From: Phytobacter massiliensis JC163
Lineage (GTDB): Bacteria; Pseudomonadota; Gammaproteobacteria; Enterobacterales; Enterobacteriaceae
Length of the DNA stretch: 64,000 nucleotides
Assembly: GCF_000321045.1 (NCBI RefSeq)
Contig: NZ_HE578951.1
Span: 35,384 to 99,383 of the forward strand
Reading direction: 5' to 3'
The notes below the pieces were generated by a model that saw only the letters and a list, made by a program, of their open reading frames with translations, did no database searches and was not told the origin of the DNA. This document shows positions 46,815 through 57,584 of this stretch, piece by piece; position 1 is the first letter of the stretch, and each line of letters begins with the position of its first letter. Position numbers and translations under genes: made by a program.

Positions 46815-47582
46815 TTAACGTTGATGCTTCTGCTGTTTTGACCATCCCAGTTCTTGTGAGATCTCCCCGGCGCACGCCTGGACAAACGGCGTGAGCTCCC
46901 GCATCCGTTCAAGCGACATATAGGTCGTCGTGCTGGCAACGGAAATCGCGGCGACAAGCGTATTGCTGGCATCAAAAACCGGCGCGGCGACGCAGCGGAT
47001 AGTGGGCTCATTCTCTTCCAGATCGAAGGCGTATCCGTCCCGGGCATAGGTGCGCATTTTGGTCATGAAATCTTCCAGCGCATCTTCACGGCAGTAGCGT
47101 AAAAACAGCGTTCGCCACTCTTCTTCGCTGTGGTTGAGCAGCAGCGCCTTGCCAATTCCGGTAAGCGGCAGCGGCATGCGCGTTCCGATCCGCGAACGCA
47201 TCTCCAGCCCGCGCTGGCTATTAATTTTGTCGAGGTAGAGCACTTCATCATCTTCGCAAACGGCCAGATGCACGGTATCGAGCGTGAAGTGCGCCAGCTT
47301 CTGCAATACAGGGCGCGCCAGCGAGAGCAGCGAGGTGCTCTCCAGCGCTCTGGCCCCTAATTCCATCAGCCTTGAGCCCAGGGTATACCCCTCACCATGG
47401 CTGTAGCGCAGGTAACGCTGCTCAACGAGCGCGGCGGCCAGCCGGTGCGTTGTACTGCGCGTTATACTGGTAAATTCGCCAATGCTTTTCAGGTCGTGGT
47501 GACCTTTGTCGACGGCGTTGATGATGGCCAGACCGCGTAATAGGGTCTGCACGCCTGCTGTCGATGTCCCGGTGTTATCCAT
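46815..47582 (-). CDS. IclR-family transcriptional regulator
   Basis: 255 residues. The N-terminal winged helix-turn-helix (about 9-70, with TLLRGLAIINAV and FTSITRSTTHRLAAALVEQRYL) is followed by the IclR effector domain (about 85-250, with TGIGKALLLNHSEEE and CVAAPVFDASNTLVAAISVAS). It is the first gene of iclR-dgoK-dgoA-tctCBA, so it most likely controls this operon and senses its substrate or an intermediate. E. coli DgoR is a GntR protein, so regulation differs. The ATG at 47582 is preceded by AGAGGA. Confidence 0.88.
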   Translation of the reverse strand: MDNTGTSTAGVQTLLRGLAIINAVDKGHHDLKSIGEFTSITRSTTHRLAAALVEQRYLRYSHGEGYTLGSRLMELGARALESTSLLSLARPVLQKLAHFTLDTVHLAVCEDDEVLYLDKINSQRGLEMRSRIGTRMPLPLTGIGKALLLNHSEEEWRTLFLRYCREDALEDFMTKMRTYARDGYAFDLEENEPTIRCVAAPVFDASNTLVAAISVASTTTYMSLERMRELTPFVQACAGEISQELGWSKQQKHQR

Positions 47583-47674
47583 GCCGTTATCCTCTTTTCT
47601 TGAACACAATCTTTTCACAACTCGCCCGGTAAAATCGGTGACGTTGCGCACAAATACCATAATATAAAACGTCA

Positions 47675-47689
47675 TCCCAATATGTGGGA
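47675..47689. promoter_or_regulatory. Inverted repeat upstream of the iclR operon
   Basis: TCCCA and TGGGA flank ATATG, about 95 bp upstream of the regulator start and next to an AT-rich stretch containing TATTAT on the minus strand. It is a candidate IclR operator. The rest of 47583-47871 holds the two divergent promoter regions for the iclR operon and ubiE; no remnant of rmuC was recognised. Confidence 0.35.
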
Positions 47690-47871
47690 AATAACGGCAA
47701 TACAGTGGATGGTGGCAGCGATGCGCAAGAAATGAATAAGGACAGGGAGTTACCGTTTAAGAACCCGGCTAAAATAGAGGGGGACTCTGGAAGACCGGAT
47801 GTCGAAACATAGGGCAATCGCGCCCAATCTGTTACACTTCACGAACAATTTCTTCAATAGCAGGCACTAAG

Positions 47872-48627
47872 ATGGCGGAAGATTCAAACGAAACAACGCA
47901 CTTTGGTTTTCAGACCGTCGCCAAAGATAAAAAAGCCGATATGGTGGCAGACGTTTTCCATTCGGTGGCCGCAAAATACGATGTCATGAATGATTTGATG
48001 TCGATGGGCATTCACCGCTTATGGAAGCGCTTTACCATCGACTGTAGCGGCGTGCGTCGTGGGCAGAAAGTTCTCGATCTGGCGGGCGGCACAGGTGATT
48101 TGACGGCGAAGTTCTCCCGTCTGGTTGGCGAAACCGGTCAGGTGGTACTGGCGGATATCAACGACTCGATGCTGAAAATGGGGCGTGAGAAGCTGCGTAA
48201 TATCGGCATTGTCGGCAACGTTGAGTATGTCCAGGCGAACGCAGAAGCGCTGCCTTTCCCCGACAATACCTTCGACTGCATCACCATTTCGTTTGGCCTG
48301 CGTAACGTGACGGAAAAAGAGCGCGCCCTGCGTTCCATGTTCCGGGTGCTGAAACCGGGTGGTCGCCTGCTGGTGCTGGAATTTTCCAAACCGGTTATCG
48401 AACCGCTGAGCAAGGTCTACGACGCTTACTCCTTCCACGTGCTGCCGCGTATCGGCCAGCTGGTCGCCAGCGATGCGGAAAGCTATCGCTATCTGGCTGA
48501 ATCAATCCGTATGCATCCCGATCAGGAGACGCTGAAAGCGATGATGCAGGACGCCGGGTTCGAAAACGTCGACTACTACAATATGACCGCAGGCATTGTC
48601 GCTCTGCATCGCGGCTATAAGTTCTGA
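47872..48627 (+). CDS. ubiE: Ubiquinone/menaquinone C-methyltransferase UbiE
   Basis: 251 residues as in E. coli. SAM-dependent enzyme that methylates demethylmenaquinone to menaquinone and the 2-octaprenyl-6-methoxy-benzoquinol intermediate of ubiquinone. The SAM motif [14 protein letters not shown] (about 67-80), the UbiE signature [17 protein letters not shown] and [14 protein letters not shown] are all visible. It is first in ubiE-ubiJ-ubiB, 11 bp before ubiJ. Confidence 0.98.
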   Translation: MAEDSNETTHFGFQTVAKDKKADMVADVFHSVAAKYDVMNDLMSMGIHRLWKRFTIDCSGVRRGQKVLDLAGGTGDLTAKFSRLVGETGQVVLADINDSMLKMGREKLRNIGIVGNVEYVQANAEALPFPDNTFDCITISFGLRNVTEKERALRSMFRVLKPGGRLLVLEFSKPVIEPLSKVYDAYSFHVLPRIGQLVASDAESYRYLAESIRMHPDQETLKAMMQDAGFENVDYYNMTAGIVALHRGYKF

Positions 48628-48638
48628 CAGGAGTTTAT

Positions 48639-49244
48639 ATGCCCTTAAAGCCACTGGTGACCGCAGGTATCGAGCGGGTACTGAACACCTTTTTCTACCG
48701 CGAGCGGGCGCTGAAACCGGCCCGGCAGCGTTTGCAGGGAAAAGTGTTGCGCATTACGCTCAAAGAGTTCTCTTCCCCGCTGGCGATCGCGTTTAGCGAG
48801 CGGCAGGCGGATGTGCTGGGCGAGTGGGAAGGCGAGGCCGACTGTACGGTCATCACCCAACTGCGCGTGCTGCCTAAGCTGCGTGACCGCCAGCAGCTCA
48901 CCGCGCTGATTCGTACCGGCGAACTGGAAGTGCAGGGCGATATTCAGGTTGTGCAGAATTTCGCCGCGCTGATGGATTTAGCGGAGTTCGATATTGCTGA
49001 ACTGCTGGCCCCCTGGACCGGCGATGTGGCGGCAGAAGGGCTAGGGAAAGCATTTCGCGGCGGCGCATCGCTGCTGCGTCGAAACGTCACCCGCCAGACG
49101 CGCTACGTGGCAGAAGCGCTGACCGAAGAGTGGCGCGTCGCGCCTGGGGCGCTGGAAGTGGCCTGGTTTGCGGAGGAAGCCGCCGCCGTAGAACGCGCAG
49201 CGGATGCGTTAACTCAACGCCTCGATAAACTGGAGGGCAAATGA
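48639..49244 (+). CDS. ubiJ: Ubiquinone biosynthesis accessory factor UbiJ
   Basis: 201 residues, the E. coli length. The N-terminal SCP2 lipid-binding domain (about 15-115) is followed by a C-terminal helical, alanine/glutamate-rich coiled coil. UbiJ with UbiK holds hydrophobic ubiquinone intermediates for the soluble Ubi complex. In E. coli the 3' part of this gene also yields the small RNA EsrE; I did not identify separate signals for it here. The stop overlaps ubiB (ATGA). Confidence 0.95.
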   Translation: MPLKPLVTAGIERVLNTFFYRERALKPARQRLQGKVLRITLKEFSSPLAIAFSERQADVLGEWEGEADCTVITQLRVLPKLRDRQQLTALIRTGELEVQGDIQVVQNFAALMDLAEFDIAELLAPWTGDVAAEGLGKAFRGGASLLRRNVTRQTRYVAEALTEEWRVAPGALEVAWFAEEAAAVERAADALTQRLDKLEGK

Positions 49245-50881
49245 CGCCAGGAGAGATTCGGCGCCTCTATTTCATCATCCAGACCTTCTTAAGCTATGGC
49301 CTGGATGAACTTATCCCCCGCATGCGTGTTACTCTGCCGTTGCGCCTCTGGCGGCGGACGTTATTCTGGATGCCCAATCGTCATAAGGATCGGGTGCTTG
49401 GAGAGCGTCTGCGTCTTGCGCTGCAGGAGCTGGGGCCAGTGTGGATCAAATTTGGCCAGATGCTCTCTACCCGCCGCGATCTTTTCCCACCGGATATTGC
49501 TGACCAGCTCGCGCTGCTGCAGGACCGCGTCGCGCCGTTTGATGGCGTGCTCGCCAAACGGCAGATCGAGAAAGCGATGGGCGACAGGCCGGTAGAGGAG
49601 TGGTTTGACGATTTTTCTATCGAACCGCTGGCCTCTGCCTCTATTGCTCAGGTGCATACCGCGCGCTTGAAAGAGAACGGCAAAGAGGTGGTGATTAAGG
49701 TTATTCGCCCGGACATTTTGCCCATCATCAAAGCGGACCTGAAACTGATTCATCGCCTGGCGGGCTGGCTGCCGCGCCTGCTGCCCGATGGCCGCCGTTT
49801 GCGCCCGCGAGAGGTAGTGCGCGAATATGAAAAGACGCTGATCGACGAACTGGATCTGCTGCGGGAAGCCGCAAACGCCATTCAGCTGCGGCGGAATTTC
49901 GAAGGCAGCCCGATGCTCTACGTGCCCGAAGTCTATTCCGACTATTGCAGCCAGACCATGCTGGTCATGGAGCGTATTTACGGTATTCCGGTATCGGATG
50001 TGGCGGCGCTGGAGAAAAACGGCACCGATCTGAAGCTGCTGGCCGAGCGCGGCGTGCAGGTGTTCTTCACCCAGGTGTTCCGCGACAGCTTCTTCCACGG
50101 CGACATGCATCCCGGCAATATTTTCGTTAGCTACGATCATCCCCACGACCCGCAGTACATCGGCATCGACTGTGGCATTGTCGGCTCGCTGAACAAAGAA
50201 GATAAGCGCTATCTGGCGGAAAACTTTATCGCCTTTTTTAACCGTGATTACCGCAAAGTGGCGGAGCTGCACGTTGACTCCGGCTGGGTGCCGCCGGATA
50301 CCAACGTCGAAGAGTTCGAGTTTGCTATTCGCACCGTCTGCGAACCGATCTTTGAAAAACCGCTGGCGGAGATCTCCTTCGGCCATGTGCTGTTGAACCT
50401 GTTCAATACCGCGCGTCGCTTCAATATGGAAGTGCAGCCGCAGCTGGTGCTGCTGCAAAAAACGTTGCTCTATATTGAGGGGGTGGGGCGTCAGCTCTAT
50501 CCGCAGCTCGATTTATGGAAAACGGCGAAACCTTTTCTCGAAACGTGGATCAAAGATCAGGTGGGTCTGCCCGCGCTGGTCAGGTCAGTGAAAGAAAAAG
50601 CGCCTTTCTGGATTGAGAAAATGCCGGAGTTGCCTGAACTGATCTACAACAGTTTGCGCCAGGGCAAGCAATTACAGCACAGCGTTGATAAGATCGCCCG
50701 TGAGCTGGAAACAAACCATGTCCGCCAGGGGCAGTCCCGCTACCTGTTCGGTATTGGCGCGACGCTACTGTTGAGCGGGACACTGCTGCTGATTAATCGC
50801 CCGGAGTGGGGTTACTCACCAGGCTGGTTGATGGCAGGCGGCGTCCTCGCCTGGATCATAGGCTGGCGCAAAACGCGCTGA
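49241..50881 (+). CDS. ubiB: Ubiquinone biosynthesis regulatory ATPase UbiB
   Basis: 546 residues, as in E. coli. Atypical protein-kinase-like (ABC1/ADCK/UbiB) fold: the KxGQ motif [12 protein letters not shown], the alanine-rich loop [10 protein letters not shown], the invariant lysine in VVIKVIRPD, the catalytic-like HGDMHPGN and GIDCGIVG. Two C-terminal membrane helices (about 498-520, 523-543) anchor it in the inner membrane. It supports the hydroxylation steps of ubiquinone synthesis, probably by ATP-driven extraction of lipid intermediates. Confidence 0.97.
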   Translation: MTPGEIRRLYFIIQTFLSYGLDELIPRMRVTLPLRLWRRTLFWMPNRHKDRVLGERLRLALQELGPVWIKFGQMLSTRRDLFPPDIADQLALLQDRVAPFDGVLAKRQIEKAMGDRPVEEWFDDFSIEPLASASIAQVHTARLKENGKEVVIKVIRPDILPIIKADLKLIHRLAGWLPRLLPDGRRLRPREVVREYEKTLIDELDLLREAANAIQLRRNFEGSPMLYVPEVYSDYCSQTMLVMERIYGIPVSDVAALEKNGTDLKLLAERGVQVFFTQVFRDSFFHGDMHPGNIFVSYDHPHDPQYIGIDCGIVGSLNKEDKRYLAENFIAFFNRDYRKVAELHVDSGWVPPDTNVEEFEFAIRTVCEPIFEKPLAEISFGHVLLNLFNTARRFNMEVQPQLVLLQKTLLYIEGVGRQLYPQLDLWKTAKPFLETWIKDQVGLPALVRSVKEKAPFWIEKMPELPELIYNSLRQGKQLQHSVDKIARELETNHVRQGQSRYLFGIGATLLLSGTLLLINRPEWGYSPGWLMAGGVLAWIIGWRKTR

Positions 50882-50913
50882 TTTTAACGTCGCTCCAGGG
50901 AGGCCGGGTAACG

Positions 50914-50919
50914 TATACT
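50914..50919 (+). promoter_or_regulatory. tatA promoter -10 element
   Basis: TATACT lies about 40 bp before the tatA start, within an ACGTATACTGTGGCC context like the E. coli tat promoter. No clear -35 is seen. Confidence 0.5.
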
Positions 50920-50959
50920 GTGGCCTCTTTTCTTTCTCATCGCTTATAGAGGAGCGTGT

Positions 50960-51214
50960 ATGGGCGGTATCAGTATTTGGCAGTTGTTAATTATCGCAGT
51001 CATCGTTGTGCTGCTGTTCGGCACCAAAAAACTCGGGTCGATTGGCTCCGATCTTGGCGCGTCCATCAAGGGCTTTAAGAAAGCGATGGGCGATGACGAT
51101 AAGCAAGAGAAAGACAAAACCGCTGAGGATGCGGATTTCACCGCGAAATCTCTTGCTGATAAACCAGATGATGTGAAGAAAGACGAAAAGCGTCACGACA
51201 AAGAGCAGGTGTAA
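50960..51214 (+). CDS. tatA: Sec-independent translocase subunit TatA
   Basis: 84 residues. A short periplasmic start and one membrane helix ([20 protein letters not shown], 6-25) lead through the [24 protein letters not shown] hinge and amphipathic helix into a charged tail. TatA multimers form the size-adapting passage for folded twin-arginine substrates. The tail is a few residues shorter than in E. coli (89). TatB follows 3 bp later. Confidence 0.97.
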   Translation: MGGISIWQLLIIAVIVVLLFGTKKLGSIGSDLGASIKGFKKAMGDDDKQEKDKTAEDADFTAKSLADKPDDVKKDEKRHDKEQV

Positions 51215-51217
51215 TTC

Positions 51218-51733
51218 GTGTTCGATATTGGTTTTAGCGAACTGTTACTCGTGTTTATCATCGGGCTGGTGGTGCTCGGGCCACAGCGCCTGCCAGTTGC
51301 GGTACGCACGGTAATGGGGTGGGTAAGAGCGCTGCGCTCCCTCGCCACCACGGTGCAAAATGAGCTGACGCAAGAGCTCAAGCTGCAGGAATTTCAGGAC
51401 AGCCTGAAAAAAGTGGAAAAGGCGAGTCTGGACAACCTGTCGCCAGAATTGAAAGCGTCGATGGATGAACTTCGGCAGGCGGCAGAGTCGATGAAGCGCT
51501 CTTATAGCGCCAACGACCCGGAAAAGAGCAGCGACGAAGCGCACACTATCCACAACCCGCTGGTCAAAGATAACGAAGCGCAGCACGAGGGCGCGACCCC
51601 GGCAGCGGCTGAAAATCAGGCCAGCGCGCCGGAGCAGGCACCCGAAATGCCCGATGCGAAAAAACCTGTAACCCAGGCCGCGGAAGCGAAACCGCTTTCT
51701 GATGGCGGCCCTTCTTCAAGTGATAAATCCTGA
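51218..51733 (+). CDS. tatB: Sec-independent translocase subunit TatB
   Basis: 171 residues, starting at GTG as in E. coli. One N-terminal membrane helix ([28 protein letters not shown]) carries the conserved Glu8 and is followed by a long amphipathic helix and an alanine/proline/glutamate-rich disordered tail. It binds TatC to form the receptor for twin-arginine signal peptides. tatC starts 2 bp after its stop. Confidence 0.97.
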   Translation: MFDIGFSELLLVFIIGLVVLGPQRLPVAVRTVMGWVRALRSLATTVQNELTQELKLQEFQDSLKKVEKASLDNLSPELKASMDELRQAAESMKRSYSANDPEKSSDEAHTIHNPLVKDNEAQHEGATPAAAENQASAPEQAPEMPDAKKPVTQAAEAKPLSDGGPSSSDKS

Positions 51734-51735
51734 AC

Positions 51736-52488
51736 ATGGCTGTAGACGATACCCAACCGCTCATCTCTCATTTGATTGAGCTGCGTAAGCGCCTGCTGAA
51801 CTGCATTATTGCGGTCGCGGTTATCTTTCTGGCGCTAATCTACTTCGCTAACGATATCTATCATCTGGTCGCGGCGCCGCTTATCAAGCAGATGCCGCTG
51901 GGGGCGACGATGATCGCCACCGATGTCGCCTCGCCGTTTTTTACGCCGATAAAGCTGACCTTTATGGTGTCGCTGATTTTGTCCGCGCCGGTGGTGCTCT
52001 ACCAGGTGTGGGCGTTTGTGGCCCCTGCGCTCTATAAGCACGAACGGCGACTGGTAGTGCCGCTGCTGATTTCCAGCTCGCTGCTGTTTTATATCGGCAT
52101 GGCGTTCGCCTATTTTGTGGTCTTCCCGCTGGCGTTTGGCTTTCTGACGCACACCGCGCCGGAAGGGGTGCAGGTTTCCACCGACATTGCCAGCTATCTG
52201 AACTTCGTGATGGCGCTGTTTATGGCGTTTGGCGTCTCGTTTGAAGTGCCGGTCGCCATCGTGCTGCTGTGCTGGATGGGCGTCACTACCCCAGAGTCCC
52301 TGCGCTATAAACGCCCGTATGTGTTAGTCGGCGCGTTTGTGCTGGGCATGCTGCTGACGCCGCCGGACGTCTTCTCCCAGACGCTGCTGGCTATCCCCAT
52401 GTACTGCCTGTTTGAAGTGGGCGTTTTCTGCGCGCGTTTCTACACCGGCAAGCGTCGCCTTCCTGACGAAGAAGAAACCGAAGAGTAA
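51736..52488 (+). CDS. tatC: Sec-independent translocase subunit TatC
   Basis: 250 residues with six membrane helices; the core of the Tat receptor that recognises the twin-arginine motif. N-terminal [16 protein letters not shown], the SPFFTPIKL loop and the late [17 protein letters not shown] are diagnostic. It is eight residues shorter than E. coli at the C terminus. Confidence 0.98.
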   Translation: MAVDDTQPLISHLIELRKRLLNCIIAVAVIFLALIYFANDIYHLVAAPLIKQMPLGATMIATDVASPFFTPIKLTFMVSLILSAPVVLYQVWAFVAPALYKHERRLVVPLLISSSLLFYIGMAFAYFVVFPLAFGFLTHTAPEGVQVSTDIASYLNFVMALFMAFGVSFEVPVAIVLLCWMGVTTPESLRYKRPYVLVGAFVLGMLLTPPDVFSQTLLAIPMYCLFEVGVFCARFYTGKRRLPDEEETEE

Positions 52489-52492
52489 CCAG

Positions 52493-52508
52493 CCGCCCGT
52501 CAGGGCGG
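52493..52508 (+). terminator. Hairpin after tatC
   Basis: CCGCCC and GGGCGG pair around GTCA, followed by TTGTTGT. It lies between the tatC stop and tatD and may reduce read-through into tatD. Confidence 0.55.
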
Positions 52509-52527
52509 TTGTTGTATGGAGCGGCAT

Positions 52528-53310
52528 ATGTTTGATATTGGCGTAAACCTCACCAGCAGCCAGTTTGCCAAAGACCGCGATGCGGTGGTTGAGCGGGCAC
52601 GGGCTGCGGGCGTGCGCGGAATGCTGTTGACCGGCACGAACCTGCACGAAAGCGAAGAGGCGCTACAGCTGGCGAAGCGCTATCCCGGCTGCTGGTCTAC
52701 GGCGGGCGTGCATCCCCATGACAGCAGTAGCTGGACGGAAGAGACAGGGGCGGCGCTTCGGCGACTCGCCGCGCAGCCGGAAGTGGTGGCGATAGGGGAG
52801 TGCGGGCTCGATTTCAACCGCAACTTTTCCACGCCGCAGGAGCAGGAGCGCGCCTTCACCGCGCAGCTGGCGCTGGCGGCGGATCTCGCCCTGCCGGTAT
52901 TTTTACACTGCCGCGATGCCCACTCGCGTTTTCTGACCCTGCTGGAGCCGTGGCTTGATAAACTGCCCGGCGCGGTAGTGCACTGTTTTACCGGCACCCT
53001 TGAGGAGGCGCGGGAGTGCCTGGCGCGCGGAATGTGGCTGGGCATTACCGGGTGGGTCTGCGATGAGCGGCGCGGACAGGCGCTGCGCGAGGTAGTGCCG
53101 CATATTCCCGCTGACCGCCTGCTGATTGAAACGGATGCGCCTTATCTGCTGCCGCGCGATCTGTCGCCGAAGCCCGCGTCGCGGCGCAATGAACCGGCGC
53201 ATCTGGGGCATATTCTTGCAAGCGTAGCGCAGCTGCGCGGCGAAGAGGCCGCATGGCTTAGCGAGAAAACGGATAGCAATGTACAGACGTTGTTCGGCAT
53301 CCGCCTGTAG
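52528..53310 (+). CDS. tatD: 3'-5' nuclease TatD
   Basis: 260 residues, equal to E. coli TatD. A metal-dependent TIM-barrel nuclease active on single-stranded DNA and RNA, linked to oxidative DNA repair. Metal ligands are visible in [32 protein letters not shown] and [12 protein letters not shown]. It is not required for Tat export. I use the ATG at 52528 ([16 protein letters not shown]) with GGAG upstream rather than the ATG four codons earlier. It converges on rfaH with 7 bp between the stop codons. Confidence 0.96.
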   Translation: MFDIGVNLTSSQFAKDRDAVVERARAAGVRGMLLTGTNLHESEEALQLAKRYPGCWSTAGVHPHDSSSWTEETGAALRRLAAQPEVVAIGECGLDFNRNFSTPQEQERAFTAQLALAADLALPVFLHCRDAHSRFLTLLEPWLDKLPGAVVHCFTGTLEEARECLARGMWLGITGWVCDERRGQALREVVPHIPADRLLIETDAPYLLPRDLSPKPASRRNEPAHLGHILASVAQLRGEEAAWLSEKTDSNVQTLFGIRL

Positions 53311-53317
53311 CGGCAGG

Positions 53318-53806
53318 TCAGACTTTGCGGAAATCGGTATTTCTGATGCTCTGCAACACCTGCTTATTCAGCAAGTTGAGCAGCAGCATGGAACGGGCCT
53401 CGCCGTCCGGCTCTTTGAAAATCGCTTCCAGCCCTTCCAGCGCCCCTTCGGTGATCACCACGCTGTCGCCGGGGTAGGGTGTACCTGGATCGGTTACGCC
53501 TTCGGGCTTATAGAGGGAAAGCTGGTGGATAACCGTTGAGGGCACCTGCGCCGGATGCGCGCCGAAGCGAACAAAATGGCTGACGCCGCGGGTGGCGTTA
53601 ATCGTGGTGGTGTGAATTACCTCCGGGTCGAACTCCACAAACAGATAGTTTGGAAAGAGCGGTTCGCTCACCGTAGTGCGTTTGCCACGAACGATTTTTT
53701 CCAGCGAGATCATAGGCGTCAGGCAGCTTACCGCCTGGCGTTGAAGATGTTCCTGAGCGCGCTGAAGCTGGCCTCGTTTGCAGTACAGTAAATACCACGA
53801 TTGCAT
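53318..53806 (-). CDS. rfaH: Transcription antiterminator RfaH
   Basis: 162 residues, the E. coli length. NusG paralogue with an N-terminal NGN domain (1-100: [46 protein letters not shown]) and a C-terminal KOW domain (about 110-162: [17 protein letters not shown]) that changes fold on ops-site recruitment. It promotes expression of long operons for LPS core, capsule and toxins that carry an ops element. I use the ATG at 53806 preceded by GGGAAA; upstream open codons are not conserved. Confidence 0.97.
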   Translation of the reverse strand: MQSWYLLYCKRGQLQRAQEHLQRQAVSCLTPMISLEKIVRGKRTTVSEPLFPNYLFVEFDPEVIHTTTINATRGVSHFVRFGAHPAQVPSTVIHQLSLYKPEGVTDPGTPYPGDSVVITEGALEGLEAIFKEPDGEARSMLLLNLLNKQVLQSIRNTDFRKV

Positions 53807-53948
53807 AATGATTCTTTCCCGGAAGCTCGGTGCGCAAGCATAACAAAAGTGCGCGGCGATGGCTAAGGTGATTATAAATGGCGTCAATATTTACCGTTGT
53901 ATTTCACCTTGATTTAACAAAGTTACAGCAACGTGCAGATGAACACCG

Positions 53949-53954
53949 TATAAT
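53949..53954 (+). promoter_or_regulatory. ubiD promoter -10 element
   Basis: TATAAT stands 31 bp before the ubiD start codon. Upstream TTACAG (53923-53928) is 20 bp away, too far for a good -35, so the promoter may rely on an activator or another hexamer. Confidence 0.5.
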
Positions 53955-53985
53955 AAAGCGCTTAGCAAGAGGCCATTAAAACCCC

Positions 53986-55470
53986 ATGAAATACCATGAC
54001 CTTCGTGATTTTCTGACGCTGCTGGAACAGCAGGGCGAACTAAAACGCATTACGCTGCCGATCGATCCTCACCTTGAGATGACGGAAATCGCCGATCGCA
54101 CTCTGCGCGCGGGCGGCCCGGCGCTGCTTTTCGAAAACCCGAAAGGCTACGACATGCCGGTGCTGTGCAATCTTTTCGGCACGCCCCGTCGCGTCGCGTT
54201 GGGCATGGGGCAGGAAGAGGTAAGCGCGCTGCGCGAAGTGGGCAAACTGCTGGCCTTCCTTAAGGAGCCGGAGCCGCCGAAAGGCTTTCGTGACCTGTTC
54301 GATAAGCTGCCGCAGTTTAAGCAGGTGCTGAATATGCCCACGAAGCGGTTACGCGGCGCGCCCTGCCAGCAAAAGGTGCTGCAAGGCGATGAGGTCGACC
54401 TGACTAAAATCCCTATTATGAAGTGCTGGCCGGATGACGCGGCGCCGTTGATTACCTGGGGGCTGACCGTCACCCGCGGGCCGCATAAAGAGCGCCAGAA
54501 TTTAGGGATCTATCGCCAGCAGCTTATTGGCAAAAATAAGCTCATTATGCGCTGGCTTTCACACCGTGGCGGCGCGCTGGATTTTCAGGAGTGGTGCGCG
54601 GCGCATCCCGGAGAGCGATTCCCGGTCGCTGTGGCGCTGGGCGCCGACCCGGCGACCATTCTCGGCGCGGTGACCCCCGTGCCGGATACGCTGTCGGAAT
54701 ATGCGTTCGCCGGCCTGCTGCGCGGCACGAAAACAGAAGTAGTGAAGTGCGTTTCAAGCGACCTGGAAGTCCCGGCCAGCGCCGAGATGGTGCTGGAGGG
54801 CTATATCGAGGCGGGGGAAATGGCGCCGGAAGGGCCCTATGGCGACCATACGGGCTACTACAATGAAATTGATAACTTCCCGGTGTTTACGGTGACACAC
54901 ATTACCCGGCGTGAAGATGCGATTTATCACTCTACTTATACCGGCCGCCCGCCCGATGAGCCTGCGGTGCTCGGCGTCGCGTTGAACGAAGTGTTTGTAC
55001 CGATTCTGCAGAAGCAGTTCCCGGAAATCGTTGATTTTTATCTGCCGCCGGAAGGCTGTTCCTATCGCCTGGCCGTTGTCACGATGAAGAAGCAGTACGC
55101 GGGGCACGCGAAACGGGTCATGATGGGCGTCTGGTCATTCTTACGCCAGTTTATGTACACCAAGTTCGTTATCGTGTGCGACGATGATGTTAACGCCCGC
55201 GACTGGAACGATGTGATTTGGGCGATCACCACCCGTATGGACCCGGCACGGGATACCGTACTGGTGGAGAACACGCCAATCGATTATCTGGATTTTGCCT
55301 CGCCGGTTTCCGGCCTTGGTTCAAAAATGGGCCTGGACGCCACCAATAAATGGCCTGGCGAAACCCAACGCGAGTGGGGCCGCCCCATCAGAAAGGACCC
55401 TGAGGTAACAGCGCGTATTGACGCTATCTGGGATGAACTGGCCATTTTTACTGACGGCAAAAGCGCCTGA
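53986..55470 (+). CDS. ubiD: 3-octaprenyl-4-hydroxybenzoate carboxy-lyase UbiD
   Basis: 494 residues (E. coli 497). Decarboxylates octaprenyl-hydroxybenzoate in ubiquinone synthesis using prenylated FMN made by UbiX. Conserved parts: [33 protein letters not shown] (prenyl-FMN site), the catalytic [18 protein letters not shown] with its glutamates, and [33 protein letters not shown]. It is soluble or peripheral to the membrane and is followed by fre, as in E. coli. Confidence 0.97.
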   Translation: MKYHDLRDFLTLLEQQGELKRITLPIDPHLEMTEIADRTLRAGGPALLFENPKGYDMPVLCNLFGTPRRVALGMGQEEVSALREVGKLLAFLKEPEPPKGFRDLFDKLPQFKQVLNMPTKRLRGAPCQQKVLQGDEVDLTKIPIMKCWPDDAAPLITWGLTVTRGPHKERQNLGIYRQQLIGKNKLIMRWLSHRGGALDFQEWCAAHPGERFPVAVALGADPATILGAVTPVPDTLSEYAFAGLLRGTKTEVVKCVSSDLEVPASAEMVLEGYIEAGEMAPEGPYGDHTGYYNEIDNFPVFTVTHITRREDAIYHSTYTGRPPDEPAVLGVALNEVFVPILQKQFPEIVDFYLPPEGCSYRLAVVTMKKQYAGHAKRVMMGVWSFLRQFMYTKFVIVCDDDVNARDWNDVIWAITTRMDPARDTVLVENTPIDYLDFASPVSGLGSKMGLDATNKWPGETQREWGRPIRKDPEVTARIDAIWDELAIFTDGKSA

Positions 55471-55528
55471 CGCGCCGCCGTTTCGCCAGACATGACGACA
55501 ACAATTATGAACCCGACAGAGGGAGCGC

Positions 55529-56230
55529 ATGACAACCTTAAGCTGTAAAGTGACCTCGGTAGACGCCATCACCGATACCGTATATCGCGTCCGTTTAGTA
55601 CCCGAAGCGGCGTTCTCTTTTCGCGCCGGCCAGTACTTGATGGTGGTGATGGATGAGCGAGATAAACGCCCCTTCTCAATGGCTTCTACACCGGATGAGC
55701 ATGAGTTTATTGAACTGCATATTGGCGCGTCCGAACTGAATCTTTACGCCATGGCCGTAATGGATCGTATCCTGAAAGACCGGCAGATCGTGGTGGACAT
55801 TCCCCACGGCGATGCCTGGCTGCGCGAAGATGAGCAGCGCCCGCTGGTGCTGATTGCTGGCGGTACCGGTTTCTCCTATGCGCGCTCAATTCTGCTGACC
55901 GCGCTGGCGCAGCAGCCGGACCGTGAAATTGCCATCTACTGGGGCGGGCGTGAAGAGAAGCACCTTTACGATCTGGCCGAGCTGGAAGCGCTCTCTGTTA
56001 ACCACCCTGGCCTGCGCGTGGTGCCGGTCGTTGAGCAGCCGGAAGAGAACTGGCGTGGCCGTACCGGGACGGTACTTACCGCCGTGTTGCAGGATTATGG
56101 CACCCTCTCCGGGCACGATATCTACATTGCCGGCCGTTTCGAGATGGCGAAAATCGCCCGCGATCTGTTCTGCAATGAGCGCGGCGCGCGTGAAGACCGC
56201 CTGTTTGGCGACGCGTTTGCGTTTATTTAA
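55529..56230 (+). CDS. fre: NAD(P)H-flavin reductase Fre
   Basis: 233 residues as in E. coli. Reduces free flavins with NAD(P)H for use in iron release, B12 reduction and other systems. Ferredoxin-reductase fold: flavin-binding RPFSMASTP (about 46-54), the NAD-site [16 protein letters not shown] (about 111-126) and the C-terminal [18 protein letters not shown]. It is separated by 59 bp from ubiD and converges on fadA. Confidence 0.97.
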   Translation: MTTLSCKVTSVDAITDTVYRVRLVPEAAFSFRAGQYLMVVMDERDKRPFSMASTPDEHEFIELHIGASELNLYAMAVMDRILKDRQIVVDIPHGDAWLREDEQRPLVLIAGGTGFSYARSILLTALAQQPDREIAIYWGGREEKHLYDLAELEALSVNHPGLRVVPVVEQPEENWRGRTGTVLTAVLQDYGTLSGHDIYIAGRFEMAKIARDLFCNERGAREDRLFGDAFAFI

Positions 56231-56232
56231 AT

Positions 56233-56257
56233 AAAAAACCCGCCCCTGACAGGCGGG
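56233..56257 (-). terminator. Terminator of fadBA on the minus strand
   Basis: CCCGCC and GGCGGG pair around CCTGACA. The six A residues before it on the plus strand read as a T run on the minus strand, so it ends transcripts coming from fadBA after they cross the ERIC element. The plus-strand side (AAGAACGG) is poor for fre. Confidence 0.75.
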
Positions 56258-56283
56258 AAGAACGGCAACTAAACCTTTTCCCG

Positions 56284-56394
56284 TCATCATTCACGCTGCC
56301 TCTTTGTTGGCTGCCTTTGCTCATCCCGGTCACATAGTTAACTATGTGACCGGGGATTCGCGCAGTTGCCGCCGCGATGCAATGCGAATGATTT
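56284..56394. repeat. ERIC element between fre and fadA
   Basis: An ERIC-type repeat whose centre (GCTCATCCCGGTCACATAG and the complementary ACTATGTGACCGGGGATTCG) is a perfect 30-bp palindrome from 56325 to 56354. The outer arms (CATCATTCACGCTGC and GATGCAATGCGAATGATT) are inversely related. It falls in the 3' untranslated part of fadBA, upstream of its terminator. Confidence 0.85.
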
Positions 56395-56411
56395 AGGGGA
56401 ATATTCTTCGA

Positions 56412-57584
<1,173 letters not shown>

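Noticed and set aside
47732..47812. 26-codon ORF upstream of ubiE ([17 protein letters not shown]...)
   Set aside because: Only weak start signals and no recognisable homology. I also considered an rmuC remnant and saw no RmuC-like sequence.
29294..47871. Prophage, integrative element or IS boundaries around the accessory segments
   Set aside because: No integrase, transposase, tRNA or direct repeat was found at the edges of either segment.
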